Below, in pieces: positions 50,113 through 55,799 of a stretch of DNA of 55,799 bases. Origin of the DNA: Acidimicrobiia bacterium (GTDB taxonomy: Bacteria; Actinomycetota; Acidimicrobiia; Acidimicrobiales; Poriferisodalaceae). The first letter of the stretch is position 1. Each line of letters opens with the position of its first letter. Where the stretch lies: the NCBI GenBank assembly GCA_022824805.1, contig JAJDZE010000170.1, positions 1 through 55,799 of the forward strand. Reading direction: 5' to 3'. A program made the translations under genes and the position numbers. The notes beneath the pieces are model-generated. The model was not told where the DNA came from, ran no database searches, and was given only the letters and a program-made list of their open reading frames with translations.

Positions 50113-51243
50113 TCAGCCGTAGGCATTCAGCGCGTCCGAGATCACCCGAGCGTTGTGCAGCAGCAGGCCGATCAGGGTGTCGCCGGTCTCACCGGCCGGT
50201 GCCAGGCTGCCCGTCAGCAACGGGACGACTGCCACGTTGCCGGCTGCCGTCGCGAGCGCCTGTGCGTCGTCGTCGGCGCTGGTCGTCTCCGAGAACACCG
50301 CCGGCACGCCCTCGTGCTCGATGATCTCTGCCAACTCGGCAAGTTCGGCCGGGTTCGCCTCGGCTGCGGTCGTGTTCGCCGGAATGACGGTGCCGATGAC
50401 CTCGAAGCCGTAGCGGTCGGCGAAGTAGCCGAGCGAATCGTGGTTGGTGACGAGGATGCGGCGCTCGTCGGGGATGGCCGAGATGATCTCGAGCATTTGC
50501 GCATCGGCGTCCACCATTGCCTGCCGGTACGACTCGAGGCAGCCCCGCACCAAGTCGGCATCGGCACCGGCATCGACGAGGGCGTCGGCGAGCGCCGGCA
50601 GAGCGTTGGCCACCTTCTGCAGGTCGAACCAGATGTGCGGATCGGCGCCGCCCTCTTCGTGATGGTCGTCTTCGCCTTCGTCCTCGTCGTGCCCGTCGTC
50701 TTCGCCTTCGTCGTCGTCGTGCCCGTCGTCTTCGCCTTCGTCGTCGTCGTCGTCGTCGTGGCCGTCGTCTTCGTCTTCGCCGTGACCGTGGCCGTGCGCC
50801 GCCGCGATGTCGAACTCGATGGTCTCGATGTGATCGCCGAGCTCGAAAATCGGCGTGCCGGCTTCAGCGACGGCCTCGAGCGTGTCGTGGAGCGATTCTT
50901 CGAGTCCGAGCCCGTTGGCGATCACCAGATCCGCGTCATCCATGGTCTCGCGGTCACGCAGCGACGGCTCAAATGTGTGCGGGTCGCCGCCGGGCGGGAT
51001 GATCGTGGCAATGGACACGCTGTCATCACAGCCGACATTGCCTGCGACATCGGCCCAGATGCCCGTGGTCACCACCACCGAGGGCGCCTCCGAAGCGGAA
51101 TCTGCGCCAGCCCCTGCATCAGGGTCGGCCTCGTCGGCGCTCGTGCCCGTGCATGCGGCCACAAACAGCACGGCCGCTGCGGGCACGGCCTTCCACCTGC
51201 GTCGGTGGAAGAAACGTCGATGGGAAGCGGTTCCGAAGTTCAT
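50113..51243 (-). CDS. znuA: Zinc-binding lipoprotein of the ABC importer (ZnuA type)
   Basis: A 376-residue protein with AAAGGAG before the ATG and a lipobox ending VAAC. Metal-ligand regions of the cluster A-I fold are present (PGGDPHTFEPSLRD, DPHIWFDLQKVANAL, NHDSLGYFADRYGFE). Between them lies a 50-residue His/Asp/Glu loop (HGHGHGEDEDDGHDDDD and repeats) typical of zinc-specific members. The loop is encoded by a tandem repeat at 50669-50764. It delivers Zn2+ to ZnuB. Confidence 0.93.
   Translation of the reverse strand: MNFGTASHRRFFHRRRWKAVPAAAVLFVAACTGTSADEADPDAGAGADSASEAPSVVVTTGIWADVAGNVGCDDSVSIATIIPPGGDPHTFEPSLRDRETMDDADLVIANGLGLEESLHDTLEAVAEAGTPIFELGDHIETIEFDIAAAHGHGHGEDEDDGHDDDDDDEGEDDGHDDDEGEDDGHDEDEGEDDHHEEGGADPHIWFDLQKVANALPALADALVDAGADADLVRGCLESYRQAMVDADAQMLEIISAIPDERRILVTNHDSLGYFADRYGFEVIGTVIPANTTAAEANPAELAELAEIIEHEGVPAVFSETTSADDDAQALATAAGNVAVVPLLTGSLAPAGETGDTLIGLLLHNARVISDALNAYG
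50669..50764 (-). repeat. 30-bp tandem repeat encoding the zinc loop
   Basis: Three units of 30-36 bp at 50669-50698, 50699-50728 and 50729-50764. They encode DDGHDEDEGE-like decapeptides in ZnuA. The copies share TCTTCGCCTTCGTC cores and differ by insertion of extra GTC codons, so slippage probably tunes loop length. Confidence 0.8.
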
Positions 51244-51277
51244 CGCTCGCTCCTTTGGCAGGGCGCAAGTCTCGCGA

Positions 51278-51294
51278 CTGATATTGGGTATCAG
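51278..51294. promoter_or_regulatory. Candidate Zur operator between znuA and znuC
   Basis: CTGATATTGGGTATCAG is an interrupted palindrome (6-bp arms, 5-nt spacer) that resembles the TGATA-N5-TATCA form of many Zur boxes. It lies 35 bp upstream of znuA and 66 bp before the znuC start. A Fur-family gene lies downstream in the same island. The assignment rests on symmetry and context. Confidence 0.55.
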
Positions 51295-51359
51295 AACCAT
51301 TATTGCATATCGCGCGTACTTGAGAACTAGGATTGGGCCAGTACAAAGCGAGGCCGCCT

Positions 51360-52241
51360 GTGTTCCATCTCCGCGATGTGCGCGTCTCGTTCGGCTCATG
51401 CCACGTGCTCGAGACCGGTGATCTGCGTCTCGATGCGCCCCAGACCGTCGCGCTGATGGGCGCCAACGGCAGCGGCAAGACGACGCTGCTGCGGGTGCTC
51501 AGCGGACTGCAGCCGCCCACCTCCGGCACGATGGAGGTGCAGGACGGCATCAGTGTCGGGTATGTCTGCCAGCATCACCACCCGCACGCCTACATGCCGA
51601 TGCTGGTGTCCGAAGTGCTGGCGATCGGGCGCTACCGCAAGCGAGGGCTGATCGGCCGCTTGCGCCGCGGCGACAAGGCCTTGATCGGCGCATCCGCTGA
51701 GCGGCTCGATGTGGCGCGTCTTCGCAACCGCGCGTTCGGGGAGCTGTCGGGCGGACAGCGCCAGAGAGTCATGGTGGCGATGGTGCTGGCCTCGGAAGCC
51801 GACTGCCTGCTGTTGGACGAGCCGATCACGGGCCTCGATCTGCCCAGCCAGTCGACCATTCTTGAAGTGATCGAGTCGGAACGCAGGGCCGGACGCCTCG
51901 TGGTGATGTCGACGCATCACCTGCAGGAGGCCCGTCGCTGCGATCGCGTCGTGCTCGTCAAAGGCATGGTGCTGGCCGACGGCACCCCCGACGAGGTGCT
52001 GCGCGACGTGAACATGACAGCGGCCTTCGGCGGGAGCGTCGTCGCCGACGCCAGTTCCGGTGAAGAATTCGTCCTTGAGAACCATCATGCGCACGGGGCC
52101 GACGATCATCGGCGAGGGCCGCGTGCCGGGGCGAACTCAGGCGCGCATGTCGGACACCACGGCCATCACCATGACCACGACCATGGCAATCACTATGCGG
52201 ATCACGGTGCCGAAGGCAACGAGCGTGTGCACCTGCACTGA
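51360..52241 (+). CDS. znuC: ABC transporter ATPase with His-rich tail (ZnuC type)
   Basis: A 293-residue ATPase from GTG 51360 (TTG 51333 is an alternative). Walker A is GANGSGKTTLL, the ABC signature LSGGQRQRVMVAM and Walker B CLLLDEPITGLD. The family-typical Q-loop is VCQHHHPHAYMPM. The C-terminal 40 residues add a His cluster (VGHHGHHHDHDHGNHYADHG), unusual for a cytoplasmic ATPase and able to bind zinc. It is transcribed away from znuAB, so the three importer subunits rely on one divergent control region. Confidence 0.88.
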   Translation: MFHLRDVRVSFGSCHVLETGDLRLDAPQTVALMGANGSGKTTLLRVLSGLQPPTSGTMEVQDGISVGYVCQHHHPHAYMPMLVSEVLAIGRYRKRGLIGRLRRGDKALIGASAERLDVARLRNRAFGELSGGQRQRVMVAMVLASEADCLLLDEPITGLDLPSQSTILEVIESERRAGRLVVMSTHHLQEARRCDRVVLVKGMVLADGTPDEVLRDVNMTAAFGGSVVADASSGEEFVLENHHAHGADDHRRGPRAGANSGAHVGHHGHHHDHDHGNHYADHGAEGNERVHLH

Positions 52242-52301
52242 TGGCTGCGAAGCGGGGCGCTGCGACATCGCGGCGGCACCGATGCTCACAGGTGCGTCCT
52301 G

Positions 52302-52766
52302 ATGGCACCTGGCGCCACAGCTGAAGTCGAGGATGTTCACCGCGAGGCGGCCCGGTGCCTGGCGGCAGTGGGGCACCGCTACACCCGAGGTCGACGCGGC
52401 TTGGTCGCCGTGCTTGCATCTGCGAGACGACCGCTCACGCTGCCTGAGATCGTCGCGGCCGCAGCCGATCTGCCGCAGAGCTCGGCCTACAGGCACCTTG
52501 CATCGCTGGAGGTGGGCGGTGTTGTCCGCCGGATCAGCGTCGGCGCCGATCGGGCGCGTTTCGAACTGGCCGAGCCGCTGCTGAGCCACCACCATCACCT
52601 GATCTGCGTCGCGTGCGGCGATGTCGGCGATGTACACCTCGCCGGCGCCCTCGAGGAAGCGGTCGATGCGGCGCTGGATGCCGCAGCCCGAGAAGTTGGC
52701 TTCACTCCTTCCCATCACGTCTTGGACCTGTACGGTCGCTGCTCGAACTGCACCGGAGACTCCTGA
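52302..52766 (+). CDS. zur: Fur-family regulator, probably Zur
   Basis: A 154-residue repressor. The N-terminal winged helix is RYTRGRRGLVAVLASARRPLTLPEIVAAAADLPQSSAYRHLASLE. The metal-sensing half shows LLSHHHHLICVACGDVGDV and the C-terminal CSNC that, with CxxC, forms a structural zinc site. Fur-family members with zinc importer neighbours are usually Zur. It is encoded 60 bp after znuC in the same direction. Confidence 0.88.
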   Translation: MAPGATAEVEDVHREAARCLAAVGHRYTRGRRGLVAVLASARRPLTLPEIVAAAADLPQSSAYRHLASLEVGGVVRRISVGADRARFELAEPLLSHHHHLICVACGDVGDVHLAGALEEAVDAALDAAAREVGFTPSHHVLDLYGRCSNCTGDS

Positions 52767-52851
52767 GCGGGACCAGGGCGAACTGGGTCCGCAGTGTCCG
52801 GTCGGCTGTTAGTATTCTCAGAACGTTCTCAACAAACCTGAGGAGCCTGAG

Positions 52852-53019
52852 ATGTCCGAACATGTGCACAGCGACGCCTGCTACGACCATCCCGAGCACA
52901 CACACGCAGATCACGCAGATCACTGCAGCGACGAGAGTCACACGCATGCTGATCACGAAGATCACTGCGATATCGCGGAGCACGTCCACACGGAGGAGTG
53001 CTGCCAAGCCGCTGCCTAG
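52852..53019 (+). CDS. Small His/Cys-rich metal-binding peptide
   Basis: A 55-residue peptide starting at ATG 52852, with a strong GAGGAG six bases upstream. It contains 13 His and 5 Cys (for example HPEHTHADHADHC, HADHEDHC and EECC near the end) and no hydrophobic core, so it is probably an unstructured zinc buffer or chaperone. Its TAG overlaps the GTG of the exporter gene (TAGTG), implying translational coupling. It resembles the His-rich N-terminus of that exporter and may derive from a duplication of it. No known family is recognised. Confidence 0.75.
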   Translation: MSEHVHSDACYDHPEHTHADHADHCSDESHTHADHEDHCDIAEHVHTEECCQAAA

Positions 53020-54278
53020 TGGCTGGCTCAGACGCCGGCTCATCGTCCGGCGCACATTCCGACGGCTGCGAGCACCGGGAGCACACACACGCCGAGGCGT
53101 GCGCTCACGTTCACAGCCACGACCACGATGACCATCACGGCGAGCATGGCCGTGATGGTCACGCGCATGCTCACGGGCACGATCACGCTGATGACGGCCA
53201 TGACCACGGGCATGATCACGACCATGGCCATGACCACCACGATCACGGCCATGACCACGGCCACGGTCATCATCACCACGGCCATGACCACCATGACCAT
53301 GACCACCATCACCATCACGACCTTCGGGAGGTCTCGCGCCGCAGCCTGAAGTCGGCACTCATCATGACCACCACGTTCATGGTGGTGGAGGTCGTCGGCG
53401 GCTTGCTTTCGGGCAGCCTCGCGTTGGTGGCCGATGCGGGCCACATGCTGACCGACAGCGCCGCGATCGGCTTGGCGCTGTTTGCGACATGGATCGCGTC
53501 ACGCCCCGCGTCTGCCGAGCGGACATACGGCTGGGAGCGAACCGAAGTGCTCGCCGCCGCGGCCAACGCGCTGTCGCTTTGGCTCATCTCGGCCTGGATC
53601 GGTTGGGAGGCGTATCACCGGATAGAGCAGGGTCTGCGCGGCGATCCCGCCGACATCGAAGGCGGCTGGGTGCTGCTGGTAGGCGGCATCGGCCTGCTGG
53701 TCAACGTGGTGGCGGCGTGGATGCTGCACGGCTCGTCGGGGCACAGCCTGAATGTCGAGGGAGCGCTGCAGCACGTCATTGCCGACATCATGGGCTCGGT
53801 CGCAGTGATCATCTCGGCGGTGCTGATCCTGCTGTTCGAGTGGTGGTGGATCGATCCGGTGCTCAGCGTGCTGATCGCCCTGCTGATCCTGGCCAGCTCG
53901 TGGAACCTGATGGTGTCGATCTTCGACGTCCTGATCGAGGCGACTCCCGAGGACTTGGACGTGTACGCGTTGAGCGCTGATCTCGAGGATGTCCCCGGCG
54001 TGACGATTGTCCACGACATCCACGTGTGGACCGTCACCTCCGGCTACGTGTCCATGACAGCGCACATTCTGATTGATCCCGATCACAGCGGAGAGCGCAG
54101 TGAGATGCTCAGCGAGCTCACGCGAATCGTGAAACAGGAATACGGCATCTCCCACGTCACGCTCCAGTTGGAAACCTCGGCGTCAGACTGCAGCGAGAAT
54201 CACCATTTGGACCACCTCGTCGCCCGCAGGCACGTGCGCAAGCGCCGAAAGCTCCCCACCTTCGGTCATTCGCACTGA
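53019..54278 (+). CDS. CDF zinc exporter with extended His-rich N-terminus
   Basis: A 419-residue cation diffusion facilitator. The first about 110 residues hold roughly 40 His (HGHDHADDGHDHGHDHDHG and similar), followed by six membrane segments. The transport site is DAGHMLTDSAA (TM2) and HVIADIMGS (TM5), the H-D/H-D quartet of zinc exporters. The C-terminal cytoplasmic domain reads EDVPGVTIVHDIHVWTVTSG. GTG 53019, overlapping the peptide gene's stop, gives this N-terminus. It expels excess Zn2+ by proton exchange, opposing the adjacent importer. Confidence 0.93.
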   Translation: MAGSDAGSSSGAHSDGCEHREHTHAEACAHVHSHDHDDHHGEHGRDGHAHAHGHDHADDGHDHGHDHDHGHDHHDHGHDHGHGHHHHGHDHHDHDHHHHHDLREVSRRSLKSALIMTTTFMVVEVVGGLLSGSLALVADAGHMLTDSAAIGLALFATWIASRPASAERTYGWERTEVLAAAANALSLWLISAWIGWEAYHRIEQGLRGDPADIEGGWVLLVGGIGLLVNVVAAWMLHGSSGHSLNVEGALQHVIADIMGSVAVIISAVLILLFEWWWIDPVLSVLIALLILASSWNLMVSIFDVLIEATPEDLDVYALSADLEDVPGVTIVHDIHVWTVTSGYVSMTAHILIDPDHSGERSEMLSELTRIVKQEYGISHVTLQLETSASDCSENHHLDHLVARRHVRKRRKLPTFGHSH

Positions 54279-54285
54279 GCCGGGC

Positions 54286-54792
54286 TCAGGAGCGGGCCTG
54301 CTCGTCGGTCACGATGGGCGGCTCGGTCGACCAGGGGAAGTTGATCCACAGGTCGGTGCGCTGCCACACCCAGTCGCAGTTGACCGTCGACCACGGCTTC
54401 TCGTACAGCACCGCTGTGCGCACGCTGCGCACCCTCGGCAGGCAGAAGTCGTACACCAGCTTGAGCGTGTGGCCGGTGTCGGCCACGTCGTCGGCGATGA
54501 GGATGTCGGAGTCGCGGTGGTCGACGAGGTCGGGCGTGGGCGGCAGCATGATCGGCACCTGCAGGCGCTCGTCGACGCCGGTGTAGTACTCGCAGTTCAT
54601 GACGTAGATGTTCTTGACCGACAGGGCGTAGCCCAGCGAGCCGGCGCAGAACAGCCCGCCCCGTGCGATCGCCAGGATCATCTGGGGCCGGTAGCCGTCG
54701 TCGGCGACCATCTGTGCCAGCTCCCGCACGGCAACGCCGTAGCGCTGCCAGTCCATCACCTCGCGTTCCTCAGCGTCCGTTGCCTCGCTCAC
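54286..54792 (-). CDS. Purine phosphoribosyltransferase-like protein
   Basis: A 168-residue type I phosphoribosyltransferase. The PRPP-binding motif is DILIADDVADTGHTLKLV, preceded by the flexible region with LAIARGGLFCAGSLGYAL. Size and ILAIARGGL...DVADTGHTL fit xanthine/guanine or hypoxanthine phosphoribosyltransferases that salvage purine bases. Members of this short clade are sometimes regulatory. It is convergent with the zinc exporter gene over an 8-bp gap. Confidence 0.85.
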   Translation of the reverse strand: MSEATDAEEREVMDWQRYGVAVRELAQMVADDGYRPQMILAIARGGLFCAGSLGYALSVKNIYVMNCEYYTGVDERLQVPIMLPPTPDLVDHRDSDILIADDVADTGHTLKLVYDFCLPRVRSVRTAVLYEKPWSTVNCDWVWQRTDLWINFPWSTEPPIVTDEQARS

Positions 54793-55001
54793 CCGTCCTC
54801 CCAGTACGCCTCAGGTCGGCCTCAGCCTTCCTCGCCCCGAACCTAGGCGCGCGTTACCGTGCGTTCCCGCGATACCTGCACTATTCCGTTTCCTTTAGGG
54901 GTACCAACGAGTGTTCGTGGCAGTGCTGTGACCTGCGGTTTTGTCTCATGGCAGGTTGGTCTCGGCACTATTCCCGCACTATTGGAGGCGAAGCTGTCTC
55001 G

Positions 55002-55799
55002 CTAGGTGTTGTCCAGTACCCAGGATGCACCGCGACCGTATCCCTCAACACGAACGAGACCGAGATCACGCAGCCGAACCAGTAACTCCCGCGCTTCAGC
55101 GACGTCGATGCCAAGAGCTGCAGCGAGTTCCCCCCGTGCTGTGGGTCCATCTGCCAATGCTGTAAGCGCCGCTGCCTCTGCACCAGTCACTATCAGGCTC
55201 ATCCCGTCGGAACCCAGCCAATACCCTCGCCTCGGCACGCTGCAGGTGACCGAAGCGCTGGTGGCTCGAAAGACCGGGCGGCCGAGACCGGCCTCGGCAC
55301 ACAGCCTCACCATTCGCAGCGTCCCCGAGCCGAGCTGCTCCACGACGCCCCTCCTGTAGAGGCAACCGAGCATGTTCGGATTCCATGGGAGCGACGAGTG
55401 GGGGGCATAGAGATCTGCTGGCGTGAGTCCGAAGCGCAGCTGGCCGGGCGAATGCACTTCGAGTCGGTCCGTGAAGACGTGGACTTGCACGAGCCCGGAG
55501 ATGGCGTAGTCGCGGTGAGCGAACGCATTTGCGAGCGCTTCGCGTACGACCGCGCGTGGTATCTCCGGCCCAGCTTCGGCCTGCAGGTCGCCGCTGATCC
55601 GAACTCGCTGGTGAAGATGCTCTTCGCAGAACGCCATCGCCTTGCGCAAGGATGCGTACACGTTGCCTTCCACGAGAGCATCATCTCGAAGCTCCTCGGC
55701 GATTTCCGTGCCGTTGACGGCCACGAGCCGGCAGCCGAGTGCTGGGAAGATGCCGCCGAGGGCTTCGACGCGCCCGAAGAGGGCGATGGCGCCGCGGTT
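55002..55799 (-). CDS. AlbA/Schlafen-type ATP-binding regulator, 5' end outside window
   Basis: At least 265 residues. The frame continues past the right edge (NRGAIALFGRVEALGGIFPA), so the N-terminus is missing. Shared blocks with the RecG-C/AlbA_2 (putative transcriptional regulator) family are AVNGTEIAEELRDDALVEGN, PRAVVREALANAFAHRDY, LEVHSPGQLRFGLTPADLY and NPNMLGCLYRRGVVEQLGSGT. The GHKL-like ATP-binding half is followed by a C-terminal winged helix (TALADGPTARGELAAALGID). Such proteins regulate transcription or RNA processing. Its target is unknown. Confidence 0.8.
   Translation of the reverse strand, partial: NRGAIALFGRVEALGGIFPALGCRLVAVNGTEIAEELRDDALVEGNVYASLRKAMAFCEEHLHQRVRISGDLQAEAGPEIPRAVVREALANAFAHRDYAISGLVQVHVFTDRLEVHSPGQLRFGLTPADLYAPHSSLPWNPNMLGCLYRRGVVEQLGSGTLRMVRLCAEAGLGRPVFRATSASVTCSVPRRGYWLGSDGMSLIVTGAEAAALTALADGPTARGELAAALGIDVAEARELLVRLRDLGLVRVEGYGRGASWVLDNT

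Noticed and set aside
52820-52829. LexA or Zur box before the small His-rich peptide (AGAACGTTCT)
   Set aside because: The palindrome is only 10 bp, lacks the 4-nt spacer of LexA boxes and does not resemble the candidate Zur site.

Overview
The window is GC-rich, densely coded actinobacterial DNA with mixed strand use. An Acidimicrobiia-like, free-living and probably marine or salt-exposed organism is the best guess. This is inferred from the actinobacterial-type DapD, a mycothiol-amidase-like PIG-L enzyme, an ImuA'/ImuB/DnaE2 mutasome, an LLM flavin oxidoreductase, many acyl-CoA enzymes and a glycine-betaine gene set. No rRNA, tRNA or CRISPR array was seen.

Positions 1-7200 are a decaying accessory island. 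It holds the end of a transposase, an orphan Phd-type antitoxin with the remains of a VapC-like toxin, a type I methylase gene (hsdM) split by a complete IS21-family element, an internally deleted DUF5131 gene, and a truncated MazF/PemK-like toxin with the tail of its antitoxin. The only intact non-IS genes there with a possible active role are two adjacent ATPases (4853-6927). The start codon of the first lies inside a perfect 15-bp inverted repeat.

Positions 7200-23300 hold a sulfotransferase, an acyl-CoA dehydrogenase, a NifU-N-like protein, a cupin, the SOS mutasome (imuA', imuB and, 6.5 kb away, dnaE2 behind two LexA-like boxes), a D,D-carboxypeptidase, a FAH enzyme and two paralogous amidases. 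Two families of short repeats are scattered here. Family A has a 33-bp unit and lies in frame inside imuA' and imuB. Family B has a 45-bp unit and occurs as a tandem triplet between genes, at the 5' edge of the carboxypeptidase gene, and as an in-frame insertion in one amidase that its paralogue lacks.

Positions 23300-37700 are mostly metabolism: a dehydrogenase-like protein, a thioredoxin-fold lipoprotein, an MgtE-type transporter with a PhoU/TrkA-C partner, a mycothiol-amidase-like enzyme with an SCP2-like protein, a ChbG-family protein lacking key metal ligands, a nuclease, a thiolase, and a five-gene acyl-CoA/flavin operon.

Positions 37700-42900 hold the most unusual locus. One gene encodes a ProX/OpuAC betaine-binding domain fused to a complete prokaryotic ionotropic-glutamate-receptor K+ channel (TVGYGD filter). 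It is divergent from a BCCT transporter and a membrane-anchored betaine-binding protein, and no ABC permease or ATPase is nearby. An osmolyte-sensing or osmolyte-gated channel is the natural hypothesis.

Positions 42900-55800 hold an amidohydrolase, a Fic protein, dapD, a nitronate monooxygenase and an SDR. A zinc island follows: znuB and znuA on the minus strand, znuC, a Fur/Zur regulator, an overlooked 55-residue His/Cys-rich peptide and a His-rich CDF exporter on the plus strand, with a candidate Zur operator in the divergent promoter. A phosphoribosyltransferase and an edge-truncated AlbA/Schlafen-type protein close the window.
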